Part shown: in pieces, positions 10,996-20,335 of the stretch
How the letters are laid out: every line of letters starts with the position of its first letter
Position numbering within the stretch: position 1 is the first letter of the stretch
DNA from: Selaginella moellendorffii
Lineage: Eukaryota > Streptophyta > Lycopodiopsida > Selaginellales > Selaginellaceae
Length of the DNA: 32,947 nucleotides
Assembly (NCBI RefSeq): GCF_000143415.4
Contig: NW_003314489.1
Location: 1-32,947, forward strand
Direction: 5' to 3'
Notes under the pieces: model-generated
What the model was told of the DNA's origin: nothing
What the model saw: the letters and a program-made list of their open reading frames with translations, nothing else
The model's database searches: none
Translations under genes and position numbers: made by a program

Positions 10996-12186
10996 ACAGG
11001 AAAAGGGAAGATGGTATGGACAGCGGAATGCGAGGCGGCATTCGTCCACCTCAAAGGGAAGTTGAGGAAGGCTCCGGTGTTGGCATTACCAGACTTTGGT
11101 AAGGACTTTGAGGTAGACACGGATGCTTCGGACTTTGCGTTGGGCGCAGTTTTGAAGCAAGACAACCATCCAGTAGCGTTCTTCTCGAAGAAGCTGGACA
11201 AGGCTCAACGGAAGTGGCCTGCCCACGAGAAGGAATTGTTTGCGGTGGTCAAGGCGCTCAAGGAGTGGCGACACTACCTTGGGAGACACTTCAAGGTTTA
11301 CACGGACAATGTGGCAACGAAACACTTCTTGTCACAGCCTGACCTAAGGGGAAAACAAGGTCGGTGGGCCAATGCTTTGGCCGAGTTTGATTGCGAGATC
11401 CTGTACAAGCCTGGGAAGAGCAACATCGTGGCAGATGCGCTAAGTCGAAAAGCGAGCTTGAAGTTGGCGATATCTAGCGCGACAGCAACCTTTTGGGACG
11501 ATGTGCGGACCGCATACGAGAGTGATGGTCTAGCACAAGAAGTGTTGCTGAGGAATCTGGAGGCGCGGGAAGCTCACCAGAGAGGTGAGCTGCCAACGGA
11601 AGAGAAAACGGGCTATGCGGAACGCAACGGACTCATATATTACAAGCAAACGAGGGTGTATGTTCCAGAAGGGGAACTAAGGAAGGTAGCCTTGGAAGAG
11701 TGTCATGACGGACCTCTCGCGGGACACGGCGGAGTGCCCAAGACGATGGGCTTACTCAAAAGGAAGTATCACTGGCCAGATATGGCTAAGGACGTCCAAG
11801 ACTATGTAAAGACATGTCCAACATGTCAGCAGGTCAAAACCGTGACGAAGGCTAGTGGGGGCTTGTTGCAAAGCATCCCCATTCCAGATCGTCCATGGAA
11901 ATGTCTCACGATGGACTTCATCACGGGACTACCCCCAAGCGAGGGGTTCGATGCGATATTCGTGGTGGTGGACCGATTTTCAAAGATGGCACATTTCATA
12001 CCCACCACAACGGATGTGGATGCGGAAAGTGTGGCAAAGCTGTTCTTCGAACAAGTGGTTCGAGTGCGGGGAAGGCCGGAAGAGATTATCTCAGATCGAG
12101 ATAAGATCTTCACCAGTAGGTTCTGGAGGACACTCCTAGAACAGTATCGCACCAAGTTGAAATTCAGCACGGCCTATCACCCACAG
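10996..12186 (+). pseudogene. pol: RNase H and integrase N-terminal/core part of the inner polyprotein
   Basis: Same frame as the preceding segment, after the stop codon. RNase H shows DTDASDFALGAVL (Asp codon 11122), HEKELFAVVKAL, YTDN and ADALSR. The integrase zinc-binding HHCC site uses His codons 11704 and 11725 and Cys codons 11815 and 11824. The core has MDFITGLP (Asp codon 11914) and SDRDKIFTS (Asp codon 12094). At STAYHPQ the frame runs into an intron-like segment at 12187 and would stop at 12256-12258 if unspliced, before the third catalytic residue. Confidence 0.9.
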
Positions 12187-12233
12187 GTAATGGGTATTGA
12201 GTCAAGATTGATGGCACTAACACTTCTTGACAG
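12187..12233 (+). other. Intron-like insertion inside the integrase catalytic core
   Basis: Starts CAG/GTAATG and ends CTTGACAG/ACGG, 47 nt. It falls exactly between STAYHPQ and TDGQTERVN, two halves of one conserved integrase motif that are normally adjacent. The GT and AG fit an intron, but splicing at that AG gives the wrong frame; the proper frame would resume three bases earlier, at 12230. The acceptor may have suffered a small deletion, or this may be a non-intronic insertion. Confidence 0.5.
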
Positions 12234-12651
12234 ACGGACAAACGGAAAGGGTGAATAGGCAGCTGGAGGATTATTTGCGATGCTATGTCTCGGGAGACCA
12301 GACCGACTGGGTAAGTCATTTGGGACTTGCGGAAATGTGTTATAACAACTCACCACATTCGAGCATCGGGGTGAGTCCATGGGAAGTCATCAATGGGCGA
12401 GCTATTGAAGGTCCTGTGGAACTCGGCGTGGCCGAGTATCATGGAGAGTTACCCGCAGTGGAGGCATTCACGGCGGAAAGACTCAACATTTGGAATCTAG
12501 TGAGGGATTCCTTGGAACGGGCTCAACAAAGGCAAACTAAGTACGCGAACCAAAAGCGTCGAGATGTGGAGTTCCAAGCTGGGGAGAAGGTGTGGCTGAA
12601 CACCAAGAACCTCAGGCTACCAAGTGGGATCAGCCGGAAGTTGACCCAAAG
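12227..12651 (+). pseudogene. pol: Integrase C-terminal half of the inner polyprotein
   Basis: Carries TDGQTERVN, whose Glu (12245-12247) is the third catalytic residue of the D,D-35-E triad, then NSPHSSIGVSPWEV and the C-terminal DNA-binding segment ending GEKVWLNTKNLRLPS. The frame differs from the upstream part because of the 12187-12233 segment. It ends at a splice donor AG/GTAAGA; unspliced it would stop at 12653-12655. Confidence 0.88.
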
Positions 12652-12703
12652 GTAAGAATGCATGTGTTCCTGTAAATGAATTGATCTTGAGTTCCTTAAG
12701 CAG
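12652..12703 (+). other. GT-AG intron between integrase and chromodomain
   Basis: CCCAAAG/GTAAGAATG to TTAAGCAG/GTTCGCG, 52 nt, strong donor and acceptor. Removal joins the frames exactly (phase 2) and brings together two halves of the conserved segment following KLTQR. The length equals the intron at 2055-2106. Confidence 0.8.
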
Positions 12704-13085
12704 GTTCGCGGGGCCTTACGAGATTGAGGCTCGAATCGGTAAAGTGGCTTACTGTCTCCGACTTCCTCGAGAGATGGGGAAGATGCATCCCGTGTTCCAC
12801 GTGAACTTACTCAAGCCGTATTTTGAGGATCCGCTTCGCAAGGACCAAGTAAGACCTTTACCTGAGGTTATCCAAGGGGAGGAGGAATACGAAGTCGAGG
12901 CCATCCTCAATGCGCGCAAGAGCAAGCGACATGGACGCGAGGTGAGAGAGTTCCATGTGAAGTGGAAAGGATTTCCACACTGCGAAGCAACATGGGAACC
13001 GGAGGAGAACCTAGCGAACGCACGAGATCTAGTGGAGGAATTTCTGCATGGCAGAACTCTATGTACTTATGCAAAGTTCAATTAA
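12704..13085 (+). pseudogene. pol: C-terminal exon of the inner polyprotein, with chromodomain
   Basis: Opens with a segment typical of gypsy integrase C-termini (GPYEIEARIGKVAY, then HPVFHVNLLKPY). It then has a canonical chromodomain at about 12885-13055: YEVEAIL, FHVKWKGF, ATWEPEENL, with the aromatic cage residues kept. In chromoviruses this module directs integration towards chromatin carrying methylated histone H3 tails (family knowledge). Stop TAA 13083-13085. Labelled pseudogene only because the whole reading unit is broken upstream. Confidence 0.9.
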
Positions 13086-13475
13086 AAGTATCAATTTGAG
13101 AAGTTGAGCAATGGCATATGTTGGGACCCGAAGGCGCGCCGAAGGTAAGCTAATTAGCATGGGTTAGCTAGGTCGACCAGGCGTAGGGAGCTACGCCCGA
13201 CTCCCTGCAGGGATGTCGAATCCGTAGACGTATTCTACGGAGGTTGGGTTCGAGTCCCAACCCCCTAGTAAAGCAAGGCTGGGTTCAAGTCCCGACCCTA
13301 TACTAGGGCGTGGTGAGGTGAGGAGTATAGGGACACCTATATTCCGTTGTCAAGGGCTCTTGGCCGGGGAGGCTAACTTAGGCACACCGCTAAGTGGGGG
13401 GATGCCCCCGGAGACATGGTCAACAAGTCGTAGGATAAAACGAGACGTTCGATGTGGGCATTGAACTTCTTCTAT
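13086..13475 (+). other. Structured 3' untranslated region of the inner element
   Basis: Non-coding. It contains two T-arm-like motifs, GGTTGGGTTCGAGTCCCAAC at about 13243-13262 and GGGTTCAAGTCCC at about 13281-13293, and a G-run/C-run hairpin at about 13396-13411 (GGGGGGATGCCCCC). The same order of motifs occurs in the outer element interior (6760-6980, minus sense), so the region is under some constraint or recently shared. Confidence 0.72.
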
Positions 13476-13487
13476 GGGTGGTGGAGT
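13476..13487 (+). other. Polypurine-tract region of the inner element
   Basis: GGGTGGTGGAGT directly precedes the 3' LTR start TGTAAGG. It is shared with the outer element at the mirrored position. Confidence 0.65.
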
Positions 13488-14634
13488 TGTAAGGAACCAA
13501 CTCGCCGAGGTGTCGTAGGCTAAAGGAACCCCGAAAGCATGACCAAAATGACAAAGAGTTCATCGGATGGGACCAAGTCGAAGATCGAGTCCAAGACCGA
13601 CTCTAGGACCGAGTTCGAGATCGAGTCCGGAATCGAGTCCGAGACCGACTCGGGGACCGAGTTCGAGTCCGAGTTCGAGACCGAGTTTGAGACGGAGTCC
13701 GAGATCCGAAATCGGGTCCGAGACCGAGTCCGAGGTCGAGTCCGAGGTCGGGTCCGAGATCGGGTCCGAGATCGAGTCCGAGATCAAGTCCGAACCCGAA
13801 TCCGAAGTCGGATCCGAAATCGGGTCCGAGATCGAGCCAGAGACTAAGTCCAAATACTAATACGGGTCAAGGGGTGAAAGCCCAAAGCGTGCGTCTCCCA
13901 AGGGGGGGGGGCTGCAGGGGGTTCCAAAAGTATAGTAGGGATAGTGAGGTCCAGGAACCAGTTTAGAAGGGACTCTCCAGTGGGGCTCCCAAACTGACTT
14001 GAGGTTGGGACTGGGACCGAGGGGCCTTGGGTGGGAGTGAGCATGGACTTGGTTGGTGCCGGAGGGGCCATCCAAGGAAGTGCTCAAGAGCAGCTCCCAC
14101 TCCCGAAAGGGAAACCGATTGCGGTGCTCCCGGCTCAAGTGGAGTGGTGCCCCACTTGAGTACCATGCGGCTCATTGGTCCTCGCCCTTCTTAGGGGCTT
14201 GGGCCTTCCTTCGGGATGGAAGTGGGGGGCGAGAGGTACCCATACCGGGCCGCTAGGCCACGGTGTTTTGCCCCGGCGTCTCGAAGCAAGTGTTGCACTC
14301 AAGACTTGGGATTTAGAGGGTCCCATGACCAAGTCTTGTGGTACCAAAGGATGTTAGGAACCTGGAAGCTTGGTGTGCTTGGCTGCTTGTGCTTGCGGGG
14401 AGTGTAGCCGAACCTTAAGTCCAGTCCAACCCGGGGAGGGGGATTGGGAGTGATTTGGGAATCCGTGGATGGTGGCTAACACTCCGTTGCTCGTGCAGTG
14501 AGTAGCTGAGACCAAGTAGGAGCTGGTACCATAGGCGAGAACCTTGGCAAGGGAACTTAGCAAAAGCCAAGGCGGTGTTGGACGGATAGGCGAGGTAAGT
14601 TAGCAAATTGGAAAGGAAAAATTTGTGGCTTACA
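13488..14634 (+). repeat. 3' LTR of the inner element
   Basis: Same sequence as 7110-8257 apart from about eight transitions and a G-run that is 10 instead of 12 long. Ends GGCTTACA, followed by target duplication CATGC at 14635-14639. Confidence 0.93.
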
Positions 14635-14639
14635 CATGC

Positions 14640-17020
14640 TTGGCCCCATGGCCCACCCTTTTTGAAGTTATCACCTTCAACTAGGGTATTTGTTCCCCTG
14701 ACTTGCCAATCTCACTTTGGCAAGTCCTCCGACCACTGTAACATGGTTTCTGCACAAGCGTGAAAGCCCTTGATCATCGACTTTCGTTCAAAGCCCTCTC
14801 TTTGAACACTCGGGAACTACTTCCCTAACCTTGATAGCCTTGTCTCATGGAAAGCTTCAAGACCACATTTCTGCTGCGCCACTCTGATTTCGCGCGTTCC
14901 TTGAACCATTTACGCTTGGCCTTTCTAGGTACTAAGCTACCTAGAATCCTCTTTGGGAACCTTGAAGGAACTCTGTTCCTTAGCTTGCTAAAGCCTCCCT
15001 TTTTGCAAGCTTTCCAATTACCATATAGTCTAACATGGACAATTCCATATTTTAGACTCTCCATGGCATCACGATTGCTAACGGCAACACCCTCAAGCCC
15101 CCACTTGATTCTCCACTCCCAGCTGGCATAACCAACCTTGGTTATGCCCTTCGATTCCTATGGTTCGGTTCTATCCCCTTACTTCTTGCTTTTGGCTTCA
15201 CACATTTTCTTCGGTCATTCTCCTCCAGACCAGGAGGATAGCTTTGCACTTTCTATCATGCCTTAGCAAGTATTCTTAGGGATGAACCTACCCGATAGCC
15301 TAGGGAGTGTTTCCTCAATCCAGGTATGCTCACCCTATAATCCCACACACCGGGATTACGTTGTTGCTTACGGGCCTTTGCATGCCCATCGCTAGCCTTG
15401 CCAAAATACCATTTTTGGCTTTGTCCAATTCGAGTAGACAGTCTTCTCCTGTCTCTGCCACCTTGGACATTTGGATAGCACCTTCTATCCATCATTCGCT
15501 AGGGACTTAGTCCCTTGGGCTTTATCCATTGCCCTCGCGACATCAAACACCACCTTCTGGTGTTCTAGAGTGTTCGGGTGTCCCAATGATGGCTTTCTTG
15601 ACAATGAGTATTTCCTTTTATGACATTGACTTACTATATCGCAACACAAGCAACTTATCCCCCGTAAGGGTGTATCCGACTTCCCTATGCTATTAAGAAG
15701 TCTTGGGTAGCTACCTTTTACCCGTTCAACCAGTTATTTTGCACCTCTTGCTTAGTTGCTTCATAGTTGTCAAGTCTTACAACTCATTGTTTGGTGCTTT
15801 CACACCTCCATAATTATCTGGGTCACCACACTCCAACTGCATGCTCTGCAGCTTAGGCTATGCCATTCCCATTTCCATTGGGATTCCTTTGGCAAGGGGT
15901 TCTCATGAACCCACCAACATAGCCTCAAGGTATCACACCTTGACACATTTGGTGTCTCCACATCATCAGCTCCACGAGCCTACCTCTATGACACTTCCCC
16001 TTCGTGTTTATGTCTTTGCCAAGACCAACACCGCTCTTTCTCATGCCAACCATCCGTTAGCACTGCACCATAGAGGTCACACACAACTTTGTGTCAAAGT
16101 TGTTTTCTTTTTTTTTTTTTTTTTTTGGGAACACCTTTCCCACGACTTTAGCATGGCACATTTTGCCATCGATGAGATACCCTCTGTTCTCATCCTTGGA
16201 TCCTATGATCCCCCCCCATCCTTCGTGGGGTACGACACACCTCAGTCCAAATGCTTCCATCAGTCCTTTTAGGACCATCCCTTGACTCTACTTGAGTCAT
16301 CCAGCAGTTTTGGATTTGGTTAATCCACAGACCCGTAAGGTCCCACTTGTGAGGCACTAGCTCATTGGAATACACTTCCTGCATTCCTGTTCTACTCAGA
16401 AGGACTATTTTCACAAGTGTTACTCTGACACTTGTTTTTGTTATCTAAGGCAACCTCTGCCCCTTAGGACTACTTGTCCATGTGATGAGAATACCAACTC
16501 ATCTCTAAGTACACCCCCCAACTCCTTGGGTTGTTCTAGCATTTATTAAAAGTAGCCCCGGCTACCATTTCAAGGACTTGAGTCCTCTTCCGTATTTGAC
16601 CTCCCACAGTCATTACCTCTGGTCTCACATTCATGAGCACCAACCTCAACTATATGAGGATAATCTTGTGACTCCTTTATTGTTTTGGAGTCTACATCTT
16701 TCCCGTGATCCCAACTATAGTTGTTTATCACAATTACGTTAGCCCGTTTGCTGCGTCAAACGCTCATTTGGATCACATCCTCAGCTCTCTGAGGAGACCT
16801 TATACTGTTCCCAAGATCCCAAAGTCGTTCCATTATTGGCCCTTTTCTATCCACCACATTGTGCCCAAGTCACGCATGAACTTGAGTGGAGAGCCATGTC
16901 CCCTCGGCATGCTACTCCTTAAGGATAAGCCCACTCCTAGGACCTTCCGAAGCCAATATCAATGGTGATATACTTGAGCACCAATAAAAGTCGGACTAAG
17001 GAACAGCTCCGATACCAAAT
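14640..17020 (-). other. 5' interior of the outer LARD element, non-coding
   Basis: Joins on to 7109 across the inner insertion. Only short chance ORFs exist on either strand and none shows gag or pol motifs. A poly-T run lies at about 16108-16127. I see no further gene, terminal repeat or nested insertion here. Confidence 0.7.
17003..17020 (-). other. Primer-binding site of the outer element
   Basis: On the minus strand the LTR ends CTACA and is followed by ATTTGGTATCGGAGCTGT, the same start as in the inner element and close to the TGGTATCAGAGC complement of initiator methionine tRNA. Confidence 0.75.
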
Positions 17021-18863
17021 TGTAGGCGACTAATTTTTCCATTCTACTTTAGTCATTTAACCACACCTCCGACCACTTAGAGGAGTCTCAATCACAACCT
17101 CCATAAGTCCAATTCCGGACTTGGGACTTGCTAGCCCTGAGAATGGCCTCCATGCCACTCAACATTTGCACTTGGTCCAAGTGCTCCACATGTCCGACCA
17201 CACGACCGACACTCAAAGGTACCACCGACATAGCAGCCTGTTACACTAAGGCCATGCCCAATCACCTTTGCCACACTGGTAGTCCAATACCACTTGCATC
17301 ACAGTCTTGGCTCTCCAAGACTAGGTAACCCATCCGTGAGTGGTCATCTCAGATCCACTCTTTAGCATCCTTAGGATGCCCACCGACAAGGGGAATAGCC
17401 TTCCCCAATATCCCTCTGTCAGTCCCCACTAAGTCCCTTTTTGCCCCTGGCCGTGTTTGCCGACACTGCCACTGGATTGAGGCCCACAGGCTCGACCACT
17501 AAGTCCCACGGTCCTCTAGGACTTCCTCACCACACGACTGTGTCCTTGGTCACTACCCCAGAGGACTGCTCCTCTTCCTTTCCACAGTCTGGGCCTTTGG
17601 GACAACATTTCGAAACACCGTGGCCTTACGCGAGCCACTTGGGTACTCTCCCCGCCTTTCGCCTTTAGGTGCTCTAGCCATGGGCTTAGAGCGAGGTTCC
17701 GTTGAGCCACAACAGGTATCCAAGTAGGTAGTGCCACCCACACTTGGACTGGGAGCATCGGCCAGTCGATCTCCCGGGGGAACTAGAGCCGGCTCTTGAA
17801 CACTTCACCAAGCTACCCCGCTTGTCGGTCCGTGTTCACTCTAGTCTTGGACTTCCCAGTGGGCAGCTCATCACCCAACACTGGGTCCGGCCTTCCTGGG
17901 CCAAACTGGCCTTTCCTGGCCAAACTGGCTCCACTGCAGTCCTCCCCCTTACTATACTTTTGGAGCTCACCAAACCCCCCAGGGTCTGGGAGACGAACGC
18001 TTTGGGCTTTCACCCTCTCAAACTCGGACTCGGACTCGGACTCGGACTCGGACTCGGACTCGGACTCGGACTCGGACTCGGACTCGGACTCGGACTCGGA
18101 CTCGGACTCGGACTCGGACTCGGACTCGGACTCGGACTCGGACTCGGACTCGGACTCGGACTCGGACTCGGACTCGGACTCGGGCTTGGGCTCGGACTCG
18201 GACTCGGGCTCGGGCTCGGGCTCGGTCTCGGTCTCGGTCCCGGTTCCATCTCGGACTCCATCTTGGACTCCATCTCGGGTCCATCTCGGACTCCATCTCG
18301 GGTCCATCTCGGGTCCATCTCGGACTCCATCTCGGACTCCATATCTGACTCCACTTCGGGTCCATCTCGGACTCCATATCGGACTCCACTTCGGGTCCAT
18401 CTCGGACTCCATATCGGACTCCACTTCGGGTCCATCTCGGACTCCATATCGGACTCCACTTCGGGTCCATCTCGGACTCCATATCGGACTCCATATCAGA
18501 CTCCACTTCGGGTCCATCTCGGACTCCATATCGAACTCCATCTCGGACTCCACTTCGGACTCCATATCGGACTCCACTTTGGGTCCATCTCGGACTCCAA
18601 CTCAGGTCCGCCTCGGACTCTATCTCAGACACTTCCACGTGTCATGTGTTGGTCCTTTTTGGGTCCCTTTTTGGAGCCTTGCTTATTGGTTGCCTTGTGC
18701 TTGCTCCTCGAGCTCTTTGTTGGGAGTTCCACTCCCGCTCTCAACCTTCCAAGTCGGAGCTTTTAGTCCAAACGTGTTATGCTCGTTTGGCTTTCGCTTC
18801 GGCCACTACCACGTGGCACCCTTTCCGGCTCCACTTTGGGGCCTAGGGATTTTGTGTTTCACA
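17021..18863 (-). repeat. 5' LTR of the outer element (1843 bp)
   Basis: Matches 3522-5444. It differs mainly by a longer hexamer run and a shorter 12-mer array. The C/T and G/A differences outside the arrays suggest deamination of methylated cytosines. Confidence 0.88.
18025..18615. repeat. Tandem array in the 5' LTR: 26 GGACTC hexamers plus 12/36-bp units
   Basis: Twenty-six uninterrupted GGACTC units (about 18025-18180), against twelve in the other LTR, then GGGCTC and GGTCTC variants and about four copies of a 36-bp unit. The two LTRs were identical at insertion, so the array has changed length since. Confidence 0.9.
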
Positions 18864-18868
18864 ATTGC

Positions 18869-19694
18869 ATCACTGACTCATATGGCCTTTGACAAAAATG
18901 ATGTCATTATTGGAAGGCATCATTATAATCATCAACATGTTTAAATGCACAAAGACATTTAGGAGAATGCTTCAATCCTCACGAGTCGCTACACTCAAAC
19001 CACTATACCACTATAACACTGTCCCTTGAAAACACGTGAGAAACTTACATAATTGTTAAGCATTATCCCAAGAATAATATGTGCTATAAATTGATGAAAC
19101 TAATGGTACATATTTCTAGGACTCTCACATAAGAACTTTGGCCGAACACAAGGATTACCACGAGCATGAGGAGTTGTATCACATGCTATGAATGTTGCTA
19201 TCAATTGAGTTTGATTATTCAATTATAACCACATAGCATTGAGTAATTGCACTAACTGCTGCTCTAAAGTTAAAGAATAAGGCTCTGGCATAAAAATGAA
19301 CACAAAGGAAAAACAACAAAGAAGAAATTGGAAAAGCTATAAAGAAAGGAAGATTTAAATTATATAAAAGTTAGATCTAAACCAAAATTCTAAATTAAAC
19401 ACTTCTCAGGGACAATCAAAACTACACATCACCTCCACCAATGTGAGTGCATAAAATATAAAAATGGAATACAAAAATATATTAACCCAAAAACCCTAGT
19501 TTATATATAGAAATGAATATTGAAACTAATCTAATAGTTATCAAAATCCCACTACTCTAATATTAGTATATGGCATTGTCTTGAACCTCACAAATTTAAT
19601 GCCTCTAATAATTTTTTAAAATGGTTTGAGGGATATTTTATTGTGTTTTTATATAAAATAGTAAAAATCTGTTACACGTTGCATAATAGCAATG
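18869..19694. other. AT-rich intergenic stretch
   Basis: Very AT-rich DNA after the outer element, with no ORF of note, no RNA gene and no terminal repeat that I can recognise. Confidence 0.5.
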
Positions 19695-19943
19695 TTTGGT
19701 TTGCTTAATAGTAATGTTATTCTTACTTATTAATCCAATTGATCAAATAAAAATTTATAATTATCAACATGTTTATAATTTATAAACACACAAGATGAAT
19801 TTTATTGCATATCAACCATTAGATGGTAAAATAAAAACAAATATACTAGAAAGTGCTTAAGAAGATTTATAAATTATAAATAATGAATAACAACTATTAG
19901 ATGGTAGAATATCCATACAGATTTGCTTAAGCAAACCAAAAAT
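19695..19943. repeat. AT-rich MITE-like repeat, copy A
   Basis: Bounded by an inverted pair: TTTGGTTTGCTTAA at 19695-19708 and TTAAGCAAACCAAA at 19927-19940. CAATG occurs at 19690-19694 and again at 19944-19948, a possible target duplication. Inside are two related units, each ending in a version of AACCATTAGATGGTA. A diverged relative is at about 25812-26046. Confidence 0.55.
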
Positions 19944-20335
19944 CAATGGTAAAAATTAAATGCTAAAAAGGTATGGGAATGCTACAATAATGCTCCACAA
20001 AACTTAGCTAGTGATAGTGAGTGTCCAAGTCCATTGAGTTCAAGCCATCCATGCTGAGCTCCATCCCTGTGATCATGTTTAAAGTCCTTTGGGACTCCAC
20101 AGTCCTAAAAATCACATAGAGAGAGGTGCTTTGTCCTCTTCCCTCTCTCCTCTTCTTCCTTCCAATATTTTGCATGATTTCTTAGTCTTTCCTCCTCAAC
20201 TTACCATACTCTCCATCATGTCCTCACCCAAAAACTTTTGTTCACCACTTCGAAAGTTGCCATCCTCAGAGCCACCAGGAAGAGTGCCCCTCAGCCATCG
20301 TCTTGATTAAACGAAATCCATGGGTTTACTCCGAT

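Larger units (their letters stand above)
7110..14634 (+). mobile_element. Inner Ty3/gypsy chromovirus, complete but with a broken frame
   Basis: 7525 bp, with LTRs of 1148 and 1147 bp, TG...CA ends, a 5-bp duplication CATGC, a primer-binding site, a G-rich PPT region and internal order gag, protease, RT, RNase H, integrase, chromodomain, which defines the chromovirus branch of Metaviridae-type elements. By eye the LTRs differ at about eight bases, all transitions, plus one G-run length change, so insertion is recent. It sits antisense inside the outer element. The frame is broken by one stop codon (10993-10995) and by two intron-like segments (12187-12233 and 12652-12703), so this copy may not be autonomous now. 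Confidence 0.93.
3522..18863 (-). mobile_element. Outer LTR element: non-autonomous LARD-type, interrupted by the inner gypsy element
   Basis: Near-identical direct repeats at 3522-5444 and 17021-18863 begin TGTA and end CACA as written on +. They are flanked by a perfect 5-bp duplication ATTGC (3517-3521 and 18864-18868), so the element is complete. A primer-binding site adjoins the right repeat on the minus strand and a PPT-like block adjoins the left repeat, so the element points to the minus strand with its 5' LTR at 17021-18863. Without the inner insertion it would be 7812 bp: two LTRs of 1.84-1.92 kb and about 4046 bp of interior. I see no gag, protease, RT, RNase H or integrase motif in that interior on either strand, which is the definition of a LARD. 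LTR differences outside the repeats are about 15-20, mostly transitions (by eye), more than in the inner element, consistent with its being older. Confidence 0.88.

Noticed and set aside
11000-12700. Programmed frameshifts between the pol segments of the inner element
   Set aside because: The first break is a plain stop in the same frame and the others are bounded by GT and AG with insertions of 47-52 nt; no slippery heptamer was seen at the breaks.
13240-13300. tRNA gene
   Set aside because: Only T-arm-like hairpins are present; no acceptor stem, D arm or anticodon arm at the proper spacing.
16105-16130. Poly-T run as the tail of a minus-strand retroposon
   Set aside because: No target duplication or element body adjoins it; it lies inside the outer LARD interior.
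17744-18944. ORFs of 340-382 codons on + and 254 on - across the other outer LTR
   Set aside because: Same cause as in the first copy: stop-free tandem array inside a non-coding LTR.
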